From the NCBI GenBank assembly GCA_963931925.1, contig OZ007573.1, positions 40,107,296 to 40,171,295 on the forward strand: DNA of 64,000 nucleotides, written 5' to 3'. This stretch comes from Onchidella celtica (Eukaryota > Mollusca > Gastropoda > Systellommatophora > Onchidiidae). Shown in pieces: positions 11,212-22,667 of this stretch (position 1 is its first letter; every line of letters begins with the position of its first letter). Made by a program: the position numbers and the translations under genes. The notes below the pieces were generated by a model. The model ran no database searches, had not been told where the DNA came from, and saw only the letters and a list, made by a program, of their open reading frames with translations.

Positions 11212-11803
11212 TAGTGCTGGGCACGGTTCTGACACCAGTGTCGGCTCCTTTGGTACTGACCTTCACCTTGGGTACCCGACACCAGTGTCGGCTCCTTTGG
11301 TACTGACCTTCACCTTGGGTACCCGACACCAGAACCTGGTACCGGTACCGACACTAGTGCCGCCACTGCAGAGGTTCTCTAGTTTTCTTTCTCATTACCA
11401 CTGTTTAATCCTCATTTAATATGACGTGTAAACATCACATTACAAAAATTTTGATATTTAGAGAACTAGTTCTGCACTCCCCTCTCCTTCTCGACACTAC
11501 AGCACCGTACCAGTGCCCCGCACCAGACAGGAGACAGCAAATTAAAGTTTGACTGTTCACCTTTGCATCATGCAAATTCTCTGGGTCAGTGCCGGAGTAG
11601 GGTCTCGGAGACGACACTGTCTAGGGAAGCGATGGAGTCGTGACGTCACTTCCTTGCGGTCAGTGTCGACACCAGTGTCGGAACCTTTCAGCAGGGATCT
11701 GCGACGCCATTGGAGTCGGAATCGGTGTCGTCTCCAACGAGAAATTATGGTGCCGGAGTCGGGATGGGCGACACTGAAAAAGTTCTGGTGCCGCCCAGCC
11801 CTA
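11212..11803. mobile_element. hAT-family non-autonomous element, 592 bp
   Basis: The left end TAGTGCTGGGC and the right end (reverse complement) TAGGGCTGGGC form imperfect inverted repeats of hAT type. The flanks ATGTAGAC (11204-11211) and ATGGAGAC (11804-11811) are an 8 bp target duplication with one mismatch. The inside is dense in CGACACCAGTGTCGG-like palindromes and holds a 47 bp direct duplication (11231 and 11278, with the start of a third at 11325). The overlapping ORFs on both strands are by-products of the palindromes, not a transposase. Confidence 0.9.
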
Positions 11804-11811
11804 ATGGAGAC

Positions 11812-12561
11812 TTGCCACTTTCGGGTCGCGACCTGGTATAAGCCACTTCTCATCCCCGACAGAACCCACCCCCCCCCCTGTTTTCTTACCACCCATTCCG
11901 CGACGAGCGTGTATACCCGGTTTCAAGTTTCCAGCTGTTCGTGGCGGCGGGAGCGAAAACACGGTGGTCAAGCCGTCTGAGCAGAGCGGAAGGCGTGTTT
12001 TGACGCTCCAGGTGACTGTCTTCTCTGAGACGTAATTACCGTTTTATTCCTCACTATAAGTATCTCTTCTGCATCAAAGGCATTATGAAAAGGCCATGTT
12101 AACCAGTGAACAACTGGTCGGAATCACAGGACTGCGAGAGGAGGCAGAAGAAGGAAGTGAACAACACCCCCCCCCCTTTCCAGCTCACCCTCACCTACCT
12201 CCCCCACCATTAACCACACACTTCATCTTTCTTCCCCCCTCCCCGCTACTACTTGTGCTCTGATTCCCCATCCCACTTCCCCATCTATTGTCCCATGCAC
12301 GCCGCCACGGGCGTCTTAACCACTCACTGCCAACACCCTACCCCACCACAACCCTAACTCGGTGGAGCGGCGAAAACACTCTCTAATCATAAGATACCCC
12401 CCCCCCTCCCGAATTAAATCAGAATTAAATTGATTCGGAAACCAAGATGGACAAAATCAACCCATATCCCCTCTCCCAAACCAACCCTAGTAGGAACTCT
12501 TTCCTCTCCTTACTCTCAGGCACCAGACCAAAGAGCCCTTTTAATGGCTAAGAAGATGATG

Positions 12562-12599
<38 letters not shown>

Positions 12600-13666
12600 G
12601 AGGAAGAAGAAAACTGAAGAGGAGGAACAAAAGATGCTGGAGAAGAAGAACAGGAGGAGAAGGAAACGGAAGACTTAGCAGAAGAAAGCAAGAAACAAGG
12701 AAAAAAAACACAGAAGAAACAAAAGAAAAGACAAATAAAAACAGGAAAAGTGAGGTATAAATGCCAACAGCAGTGATCCTCCCAAAACAGTGACCTCAAA
12801 CCTGTGCATACACATGACTCTGTGACACAGGGTCACCAGCTATCTTTTATATAATGAAAAAAAATATCGCTCGATTTTTAACAAGCCCTGCCGCCGCTCA
12901 GGCAATTCGGATTTGCTTGAAATTTTACAGGTGCCATCCTTTCGACTGTAGAAAGTTCTTTTTTCAGAATTGGAGATTTGAAACGGTAGGGAAATATTTT
13001 TTTTGAGTTTCCTTTGTGTCCCTGATTTCGACCCCCGAACCATTCTTTTCCACGAACACAAGGCGTTGGCAGTTCCTGTAATATGAACGTGCTGCACCGT
13101 GCGCCGATCCTTGCCATTTCATGACAACCTTCGAGTCGAATACTGACGTGGTGCGCAAGGCATAAACGCGCAAAGGGGATGCAGAATGACATGTCTAGAG
13201 ATAAACAAACGAACTACAACAACAAAATAACCCGGTGTGCCCGTACCTCAACTTGTTTACATTAAATTAGTTTTTGTTGTGAAAGTTCTCGGTACAAACA
13301 GTGCTCGCCTATCTTTAACGCCCTCCTATTATGTTCGTGATTGTGATTGATTTCATGTAAATGCCCAGGTACAAAGTCCAGGCTTCTCGACTCCAATCTC
13401 AAAGTTCAATTTTCAAATTAAACCCAAAAAAAAAAAAGCAAGAGAAGGGTACTACATTATGTACCTTGTAAATGTAGATGTTTGGGTGGCTCCTGCGCAG
13501 TGAGTTTAAAAAGTTAGAGGCCATCCATAAAGCTCGATTTTGGTATGCTTTTATCTCCTATCCCCTGACACCTCCCCCCTCCCCATGTGTGCCTTTCGTA
13601 CACTTGGCTTCGATCCTCGCCCACCCCCACTCCACCCCCGTTCGAGGGTACGGCCATTTATTCAAA
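11812..13666. other. Non-coding stretch with C-runs and an AAC microsatellite
   Basis: I see no gene. C-rich tracts lie at 11867-11880, 12166-12178 and 12398-12408. An (AAC)n run of about 12 units spans 12562-12599 and is followed by a GAA-rich stretch to about 12670. The ORFs across these tracts are low-complexity artefacts. Confidence 0.5.
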
Positions 13667-13835
13667 AGATAAGATAAAAATCACATTATTATCCCATGAG
13701 CACAATCTCTTTTACACAGTGTTTAAGAGCATAGTGGAACACATCTTACGCATCATTACATAAACTTATATCACAACTCAATAAATTCAAATATAGGTAT
13801 ACGAAGTGACATGGAAAGGAACCTCGGTGAAAGAT
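13667..13835 (-). repeat. Dispersed repeat, copy 3 (LINE/SINE 3' tail type)
   Basis: This aligns with 6153-6310 and, over its first 25 bases, with 1874. It opens with AGATAAGATAAAAATCAC, so the minus-strand 3' end carries a two-unit ATCTT tail. It is a fragment with no reading frame. Confidence 0.6.
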
Positions 13836-14734
13836 GGCACACATTTACGTAAAGTCCGTGGAAAAGCCTTGATGTTCTAAAACTTTAGAATGAGCTAATT
13901 GACTATTTCATTCGGAACACACATATATATGTATTTCATTCGCCTTGTGCATGTCCGAAGAAGGCACCATACCTGCGGATTCCTGAAAGAATCATTTTCT
14001 GGTGTGGATCCGCAACGCACCCAGGCCTTTCTGAGAGAGGCTGAGATCTACAACTTGATTTTATTAACGTTTACACTCGTTTACAAAACTTTTTCCAGAT
14101 CTATACAAAACAATTTTTTTAAAAGAATTTTACCAATGTGTTAAGATTATATGACTGTATTTATTCTATGTTAAACTTGACAGCTCTGAAATACGAAATA
14201 TATATAAAGAAAATGTACCGAAATAGACCGTGAAGGGCGCAAAGTGGCCGTTATCGTGTATAAGCCCCGTAAAACCCAAATTCAAATTCAAACTCAAACC
14301 CCCTAGTTCATTGTATCCTCGATGCTTTCTTGTTTATCCACCAGTTTTCAGAATTTACCACCCGGCTTGTAACCCAGCCCGCTTGGCTGTGACGGGCTCT
14401 GAGCTGGTCACATATCTCAATTTTTAGAAAAAGAAAAAGAAAAAAGTTGAGTTACGATTGTTTACCATGCCGTCCTCGAATTGAATAGCGTACGTCTGCA
14501 TTCCAGAAATCACCCCCCCCCTCCCCCCCCCCCACCTCCGCACATACGGTTCTCTTTCGCTGGGGACAACTCCCTCCCCACCTCCGAATATACATACTTA
14601 ATGGGTGGCTCCCGAGGGTTTTATAATTATAGTTATCAAGACATCCTGTTTGTTCTATCCCCATGTGCACAATGGGATAACAATTAAAGTCTTTGGGTCT
14701 TTGTCACAGGAACAAATATCTTCTCAAGAACATT
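13836..14734. other. Non-coding stretch
   Basis: I see no gene. A C-rich tract lies at 14511-14533. Nothing else is distinctive. Confidence 0.45.
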
Positions 14735-15215
14735 TGTGAAGCGCCCTAGGGAAGGGGTGCACATTGCTTTTTTTTTTTTTTTAATTGAGGTCAGGTTATA
14801 CCGTGAAAGTACAAAGTGTCCTGGGAAGACTTCCTGCACTTTATTTCATGTACAGATATTGAAAATTGACCAAGATATGGCTATTTCAAAGTGGCAAGGT
14901 AGAAAAAGTCACTTTTGAGAAAAACGCCTTTGAAGTCTACGTAAATTTAAAAAAGACCATTAGATTGGATCAGAAAAACAAATAAACAAAAAAAAACACA
15001 AAACAACAACAACATATTATGGGGAGGGGAGGGGGGAAGAGTGAGAGAGAGTTCAAAGAAATCCTTTTTCCAAGACATAAAGAAATGATTGAGGAATCTA
15101 TTAATGCCGAAAACTGATATAGGACAGGGAAGTTCCTGTTCACCTCTTTTTTCTTTGGCTCTACTTCAAAAGTGCCAAGCGCGACATGTGGACCATTTTC
15201 CTAGGGCGCCTCACA
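14735..15215. mobile_element. Unclassified MITE, 481 bp
   Basis: The left end TGTGAAGCGCCCTAGGGAA and the right end (reverse complement) TGTGAGGCGCCCTAGGAAA are inverted, with a further CCACAT/GCACAT match just inside. I could not find a convincing target duplication, so the superfamily is open. The inside is AT-rich with a G-rich patch at 15020-15041 and has no coding frame. Confidence 0.65.
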
Positions 15216-16375
15216 TTTTTAACTGGTGCTATGATTATAGATTATAGTGAATGTGGATCTGAGACACTTTGACCTTGTATCGGCCCTTGAAAGTTAATTG
15301 TCTTAAGTGTTACTGTCATTGTTTTTAGAAAAGACTTTCTTGTTGTCTTTGTTGTTGTATTTTTTTAATGTGTTTTTTTTTTTTTTTTGGTGCATAAGAA
15401 TGTTTTATATGTGGAAATATCATCTTGCTCCGTTGTTAGATGAAAGTGTATACCCGCACAACATGTATGGATATGGACAGTGTTACGAGTTGGGTATTAA
15501 GGAATTATAGGTGTTACGACTGCATTTAAAAATCGAGAGGTTTTTAGGAATTACTCGTTCATACCATGCCACATACTAATAACAATCTGAATGGTTTTTA
15601 TCAACAGACCTGCAGGGCCACAAATTTATTTACTTATTATTCCCTAACAATTTCGTCTAGCTCTTACATACTAAAAAGACAACAGCAGCATCAAATGAAA
15701 ATTCAATAATATGTCACTAGAAGTCTCCTCTAGATTCCTAAAAGATTATATCATTCTGTCTCACTCACAATTTAAGTATTACTTATCTATTTCTCAGATA
15801 TAGTCTGCCTACTATCTAACAAATAATATTCTAATGTCTCAGACGACAATGTTATCTCAGTTATTTGTGCCTACCGCTTATAATGGATCAAACTCGTCAA
15901 TACAAACTGACGTAGTTAAGTTAGATCTAGATCTGCTCTAGGATGGGCTGGCAATCCCCAGCCTCATCCAGACACATCAATTTCAATTTACAAATGTGTA
16001 TGCCAGACATTCATGCTAGATCTAGTTGCAAGTTAAAATACATCGTAGTCTTGCATTCTTCGGTAGCACTCCTACTGGAAAATTAAGGTCAGCTTCACGT
16101 TCATTGTTGAATCAACAGGCAGACACTTACACTTGGTCCCTGATCAGAAATCAGGGAACAGTAGATAACAGCAGTGGGTAATTCTCACAAAGAGCATATG
16201 GTCTCATTTCAGTGTCTATAATGGACATAGACATGAATATAACAGTCTTCTGATTCTTCTGGCAGAATCCCGCCGACCGCCTGCACAGATGGATATTTCT
16301 GCATGGAGTGCTCAAACATAGGAATGGCCGCGCTTATATACTGTGCGGCCGGCTGCAAATTAACATGTCAAAACC
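15216..16375. other. Non-coding AT-rich stretch
   Basis: I see no gene. A T-run of about 18 bases lies at 15371-15389. A TATATAC box near 16335 within a GC-richer patch, just upstream of dispersed repeat A, could be an old element promoter, but that is a guess. Confidence 0.4.
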
Positions 16376-16678
16376 CTTACTAAAGTCTCTAAACCCTCTA
16401 CGTTTTATGTACGAATTTACTATCTCCCTTTACTAACCCCTTCTCTTCCCCTGTTAGAGTTCATCAAAATCACGGGGTCGAGAATTGCACCGTCACTGCT
16501 AACCCATCCATTTATTCTATCTTGCCCCACTTTCTTTCCATCTCTAAGAAAAAGCGTTACAAAAACAAACTGTTCACGAAAACAGTTCACGGACATTTCC
16601 GCTGGTTATAATCAACGAAACCGTGACAAAAAAACAAGTCGTGACCCAGCACGACAATTATAACTTTACCCTTGACAG
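16376..16678. repeat. Dispersed repeat A, copy 2
   Basis: Same-orientation partner of 3899-4231, sharing the CACGGGGTCGAGAA, AACTGTTCACGA and CTGGTTATAATCAACGA blocks. No ends are visible and there is no ORF. Family unknown. Confidence 0.7.
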
Positions 16679-16807
16679 ACAGTGCATATCCGTACAACAT
16701 GTTTACCAAAAGCGCGACTGGTGAAGGTTTGCTGAAACAAAACTTGGTATGGTGTTCACGAATTTAAAGTGACAACACCATGGAAATAGTCAGATGGACC
16801 TGGGGGC

Positions 16808-16860
16808 GTGAGAGTCTAGTCAGTTTGTATCAATCGGCGGTAGTCAGATTGACTAATCAG
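16808..16860. repeat. Dispersed repeat E, copy 1
   Basis: GAGTCTAGTCAGTTTGT and GTAGTCAGATTGAC are shared with 31948-32026. The later copy holds an extra segment of about 25 bases between the two blocks. Family unknown. Confidence 0.55.
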
Positions 16861-18575
16861 GCGAAAAGGGGTTTGGGGTAGCCATCGGTGATCGACGTAC
16901 ACTCAAGTATATTATTAGCGCAGATCACGCAATCTCCGAGCAGAAGTTGGATTGTTTTGCTACTAAGCCGATTCATATTTTTAAAAACTATGCAAATTAA
17001 CAAGGTCAGTAATATAGTTTTCCGGTGTGTGTTCTACGACATCGAATTGTGTGCGTTCTACGGATATGCACTGTCCATATGCGCTTCCTTGTTAGATAGA
17101 CCAGTCAATCCTAAGGGCAACCACAGAAAGGCCGCCTAGTAATTCGGCGCCTATAGGTCGGAGCTTCCGGTTGCCACCTAGAGCGCCTATGCTTCACATA
17201 ATTATTTAAAGGCGGGATAGAATTTCGGTGCATTGCGCGCGGTAGGTTTTATTATTGTACTTTTTTTTCTGCACACACTACACACTGCATCAAGTGGTAC
17301 TGTGCAGAGTGAAACTGAGCTGACCAGATGCTGGCTTTAAACATTTTCAATTATCATGTCTTTAAAATGATTTAAATATTTTTAAAATTTTTTATTGTTC
17401 TCTTTCAAAATAAACAAATTCTGCTCGGCGACTCGGTTAAATTTAAAGCCGCTGAATCCAAATCTTCAATCAAATTTCCTCTCTCGTCCCGTCCAGATGG
17501 TGGTTTGGTCAGGAGAAAATCGCCCCACTCGCCGTAAATGAGTATGACTCATCACACCTTCCTGTCCAGCGACGGTCTTGCCCGTCACCGTGTCACCGGA
17601 TCGGGTATCTTTCGGCGCCAATAAGAATGTATTTTGGATTCCAATAAAAAAAAATGTCAGCACCGTAGACCGAGCTCTATGTGCAGTTGTTGAAATTATG
17701 TAGTACAATTCTTCTCACCTAAAGCGCCTAGTGGCTCGGTGACAGAATTCGGTGGCCTTTATGTGGGTACCCTTACAAAAGCTTTAGCAAGAGAAGATAA
17801 GCACACAATTTGTGACCATATTTTTCTGATTCTACTCTGCGAAACTGTGCTAAATAAATAGATCTAATGTAATATATGTCTCAGTTTTGTCCAGAATAGA
17901 TGTGTCCATGTAATTTATGGTCAAAAGTTGAAGTAGGTCATAGATTCATAATTTTTACAAAACTTTTTAGGGTAGAGGGAAGGAGGGGGGCAGGGGGGTG
18001 AGAGAGAGAGGGGAGACAGAAGTGAGAGAGAAGAGTGAGAGAGGAGGAGGTGGAGGAGGGACAGAGAGAAAGAGAGAGACAAACAGACAGACAGAGACAG
18101 AGAGGGAGAGACAGACAGACAAACACGGACAGAGAGACAGAGAGAGAGAGAGAGAGGAGCACACAAAGTTCCATAAATTATGGTCACTAAGTCACAAAGT
18201 TTTAGGAGCTTACATGTTCACTTCTAGCTCAGGATAGTACGAATATAAGGTAAAGCTGATATTGCCTGAAACCCCAGGCATCTAGTATTCTATTAACTGA
18301 TTTGTCCCCAAAACTGGCACAATACAATAAGCCTGTCAAAGAGCAGCAGGAAAAAAATGAAAACAGTGAGAAATAATGGGTTTTGACCAGAGACATCTAC
18401 ACTTACTCATGAGCCAGCACTGTTTAATCAGCATAGTCAAGATGGCAGACTTTGGACTCCAGCAAGGGAGCCAAGTCGACGACGAGGGCAAGGGTTTGCT
18501 TACAGGGGCAAAGGTGTGACTTTTCTCATCTCGATAATGTTTATGATTAAAGATAACACTGAAACTTGCGCTTCA

Positions 18576-18610
<35 letters not shown>

Positions 18611-19817
18611 CTTCTCTCTCTCTATCTCCTAATTACGTGCATCTAAGAAAAGGACTTTAAGATGATATTAATGGTTTGATTAAAGTAGGCTGGTGAAAGT
18701 TGATAGCTAGTTAAGGAAGAATTTCTCGATTTTCATGTAAAACCTGTCACAGCCAGCCATAAAACCACTGTCTTGTACTTGTGTCACTGGTCACCATGAC
18801 ATAAGGTCCGGATGTGTAGCCGACAGGCAAAACTACAAGGTTGAGAAATGTTTTGCCACCAAATTTCTCATCCGGCTGCGTTCGATTTTGTCTACGCATG
18901 CCGGAAGCGAATTGTCTGGTGTGAAGACTTCTATGTCATCACCAGACATATCATCGGCTGGTACTACTAGTCAATACTGTTGTAAGAACCGCCTTCCAAA
19001 AGGCACAGTTATTGGATAGTGCTTAAATAAATTATTTTTATTGTTATATTGGAGTAAATTTGTGCAAAGAAAAGCATATTTTTAGCAATATCCAGTAAGT
19101 AAAAATTAAAATTTAATCTTAAAATGTAAGTCAAAAGACAGTGCAAAAATCATTACAGAGACAAAATAGTCTTATTATGAATAAAATAAACTACAATGAA
19201 GCATACTAATTAGGGTTAATACCAGTTTGCAAAATTGTTTCATTTGTTTATTCATATTATTATGTACCTTTATTTGTGTAGCTTTATGGTGGGAGTAAAT
19301 GCCATAATTTCCATGGGGATCTACTGTAAAGTGTTCGTTAATTGCCTGGGAAGTAGCCTACATGTAATACCATCTGATTCCCTTCATGTTCCTGATCCAT
19401 TCCTTTTGTTTTGTCACGAGTGGTCTGTGTCATACAAACGTCATTTGCCATAACAAAAAGTTCCATACAACAGTGTAGCATGTGAGAGAACGCCGTGTAC
19501 TGGATGCTAAAAATGTAAACAGCAAGTTGCTGTTATAAGCAGCCAAATTAGAGCCTACGCGAGGACATGAGAAAACATCTGGTGAGGGCCGGGGGGAAGG
19601 GGGGGGGGAGCCAAAACGAAAGGGAACAGATGGGCCCCCACTCCCACCCCAGGTAACGGAAAAAAGGGGCGGGCTTTGGTCAAGAATTCTGCTGTGGGGA
19701 AGGGAAGTTTAGCACAAAATATTCACATTTTAAAATGATTCGTAAAGGATTAAATGAAATACTGAATGAGCAGTTTCTAATAGGGGCTATAATACTTCCC
19801 CATCTGGCGTGGACCTA
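16861..19817. other. Non-coding stretch with GA and CT microsatellites
   Basis: I see no gene. An imperfect (GA)n/(GACA)n tract runs from 18000 to about 18156, and a (CT)n tract from 18575 to about 18628. The reading frames that cross them on the minus strand are low-complexity artefacts. A small 9 bp inverted repeat TGTCTGGTG/CACCAGACA lies near 18915-18950. A G-rich patch lies at 19588-19609. Confidence 0.5.
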
Positions 19818-20169
19818 TAGGTAGAATGCGCATGACGTCACAGAGTTTTTGTTTTGTACTTCCGCCAAACAAGATGGCCGGTGGATCAGCTGATGAGTGT
19901 AACTTCGAGATGTGTCTAAGTAGTTAAAATGCCTGCTGGTTGCATTGCAGTTGACTGTTGTGACAGGGGTGGAAAGGATGGATCCAAGCTGGTCAGATTC
20001 CCTACCATCCGTGTAAACAAGAGAAATGAAGTGAAAGAATTGACCGAACATCTCCCATGTGCGTATACACACGTGTCATTGTTTACAGTTGTGAACTCGC
20101 CGCCGATTGGTTCGCGACGCCTTAAGTGGGTCCGGACAGACAAGATGGTGGATATGCGCATTCTACCTA
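19818..20169. mobile_element. Inverted-repeat element carrying a THAP half-domain
   Basis: The left end TAGGTAGAATGCGCAT and its exact reverse complement at 20154-20169 form a perfect 16 bp inverted repeat (17 bp with the preceding A). Between them, on the plus strand, lies an ORF whose first 42 residues look like a THAP zinc finger start. The flanking 7-mers GGACCTA and TTACCAA match at only 4 of 7 positions, so the target duplication is not established. The TAGGTA terminus is shared with the 3.34 kb transposon at 53440. THAP domains are used by P-element-type transposases and by host regulators, so this may be a deleted transposon or a host-exon capture. Confidence 0.7.
19929..20054 (+). 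pseudogene. THAP-type zinc finger fragment
   Basis: The ATG at 19929 starts MPAGCIAVDCCDRGGKDGSK followed by LVRFPTIRV, NKRNE and VKELTEH. The M-P start, C-x4-C spacing, RxxKD and RFP are hallmarks of the first half of a C2CH THAP domain, which binds DNA. The second half (C-x2-H and the closing AVPTY-type motif) is absent; the frame continues into unrelated sequence to 20216. The break may be an old exon-intron border or a deletion. It lies wholly within the inverted-repeat element. Confidence 0.6.
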
Positions 20170-22618
20170 TTACCAAGAGAATCAGTTTCGTGAGATCTCG
20201 TGCACCAGCCAGCTAGTTGCACCTTATTGAAGCTCAATGGCGTGACGTCACCACCAAGAAATCAGTCAACAGCGCGCTGAGGCTAACAGTGTTTACAAAG
20301 TGCATGTTGACATGCTTCAAATTTATTTTTAATCTTCAAATTCTTTGGATGAAACCGTGACAAAATGCGCGGCTGTAGTTAAAGAGAACAATAAAGCTTA
20401 ATTATTACTGTGTGCTTGTCAGGTGTTTTTCATTTTAAATTGAATGTCATGTAGCTGAATGAAATTTAAGAATATAATGCCAGATTTTCATATGTTGTGT
20501 CAAAAAATGGATTTGCTTTACAGAGTATTATTATTATTAGTTTTTTTTTTTTACGTTCATGTCATGAAGCCTGAAAATGATTTGAATGTCACCAATGTAG
20601 ATTCAACTAAAACGGCGTATTTCCAACTTTGTTCAGTCTGTCAGGTACGGTTTAAAATTGAAGCTGTGAGACCAATTTGAAAATCATTATTATTATTACT
20701 CGTATTATTATTATTATTATTATTGTTATCATGATTATTGTTATTATCATTATTATTAATAACGCCAACTCTAACACCCGTGTAGTGAAAACAGACCCTC
20801 CGTAATCTACAGCCATTTCTCTAGCACAATAAATCAAATGTTGTTTTTCCCACAGAATAAATATAACATAGAATTACAAATCGCCTCTTCGGTATGTTCC
20901 ACCAACGCTCGGTCCGCCATTTTAATTTGTCGTATGCGACAGCTGTTTACATCATTCTGTGGTTTCCTCGGGACCTCATGGTCACTACGCACATTTTTTA
21001 TCCTTCGACATGGAGGAAAGTAGATGTCGCCATTCATTTAGCCATCCATCTACCCATCTATCCATCCATCCGCCGATCAGTTTGGCCGTCCATTCACCCA
21101 TCCATTCATGTATTCATTCATCCATCTATCATCCATTTACCAGTGTATCCATTCATTAATCAGTCTCCTTATTCATCATCCATCAATTTAATCCATCCAT
21201 CCATTCATTCATCCATCCAGCCACGTATCCATCCATCCAATCATCCACCCACTCATCCATTTGCAGACTTGGGATCACACTGTAATCCTCACGAGAAATG
21301 CAACCCGAAATGAGGCAAGGCAGACCCTGCTCACTACCACCCATACATGTTGCGACACGTGTGTTCGTAACCGTGCCACAAGTTTCGCAAGTTATAAAAT
21401 ATTCGTGATCTCTAGTCTTGATTTCCATTCAGCTGAAATCTTAAAAATGACACAATACACGATTAACAAGGGCACACGGTATGATGTTCATATTGATAGC
21501 GAACTTCGCACAATGCAACGCAACGCACAGTGGGCAGCGTCTATAGATACGAGGTATCATACGACAAAACAAAATGGCGGGTCGAGAACCAGTTTTGTGA
21601 CGTCACTCAATGGGGATTGTGCGTCTGCCTAATTATAAGCCTGTGGTTTTTCCTTTAAAATAAAGAGACAACAAAAAACGAAACATTATAAATCTTTTTC
21701 TGAGAAAAAAAAAAGGTTCCCATCCAGGAATAAAATCTGTCTATCTCCTACGCCATCTCGCATCACCAAATCATTGAAAATGACGAAATATTATAAAGTA
21801 ACATATCCTGTTTCGCTTCGATTCTATACATTTCCTGTTGAAATCTTTTATAGTTCGATTGTTTTCTGTAGCGAAAGCCGAAAATTTGAGTATTTTCTCT
21901 CTTCCCTTTGGTTTGCTTTGTATCGTTTGGGGTTTATTTCTCACGCAGGGTTTCGCTACATACAACTTTTTCTTTTGCCCGATTTTACCATTGTATTGAA
22001 ACAGACACGTGAGCCAGTGCTCAGTTATTTTATCCCATTATTTGAGACCCAACAATCAATAATCGTGTTTCAGAACAATTTCAGAAAGGAGATTTCTTCA
22101 ATAAGAGTATTGGGTTATCGGATTTGCTTTGTCTGTCCTATCAGTGGTTTACACAAAATTGTATGAAATCCCATTCGGGTTGGTTGTTGTAAATTGGTTG
22201 TTTTTTTTTACCAAAGACTGTTCAAAATTAACTGAAATATGACGATAAAAATGGTTGCTATTAACAGTTTCTTTGGTCATCAGAAAATGCGAAAGAAAAA
22301 AACACTGAATAATGAAAAAAGCAATAGCGAAATATTTTGTTCTTGTTGTTGTTTTCGTCTCTTGTACAATTTTAGTTTGGGAGCATGGTCGGCCTTACTC
22401 TGCAAGACAACAGATTTGCAATGAAATGTCATATCAGCATGACCGTGGGGGACAAAGGTTTCTCTCATCCGAGAGCGAATTGATTGTTTTGGTGAGGCTC
22501 AAGTTACACAATCATTTTTTTAAACTTTGGTTTTCACTCAGATTGGTGTTATGGGTCCTCCCTGAGTTGTACCGGTACAAAAGATACTAGATCTAGACAG
22601 GCGTATCGCATAAGGCCC
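20170..22618. other. Non-coding stretch with ATT and CATC microsatellites
   Basis: I see no recognisable gene. A (ATT)n tract spans about 20689-20759, and a degenerate (CATC)n/(CCAT)n array spans about 21040-21262. An ORF of 123 codons at 21261-21632 starts at the end of that array and has no family features. Confidence 0.5.
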
Positions 22619-22621
22619 GTC

Positions 22622-22667
22622 GCACACTAGCCGAGTTTGATGGGCCGTCTATGGTGGCGTCATGACA
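22622..22667. repeat. Dispersed short repeat, copy 2
   Basis: This is the partner of 10092-10146 (GCACACTAGCC-AGTTTGAT and the GCGTCATGACAT block). It is preceded by AAGGCCCGTC, reminiscent of some Harbinger ends, but no inverted partner was found. Confidence 0.5.

Noticed and set aside
11549-11980. 143-codon ORF and its 111-codon antisense partner
   Set aside because: Both lie in the hAT element and result from repeated GTGTCGACACC-type palindromes read in several frames.
12430-12799. Asn/Lys-rich and Ser/Cys-rich ORFs
   Set aside because: Encoded by the AAC and GAA runs.
20894-21313. ORF with many HPS/IHPSI repeats
   Set aside because: Encoded by the degenerate CATC array.
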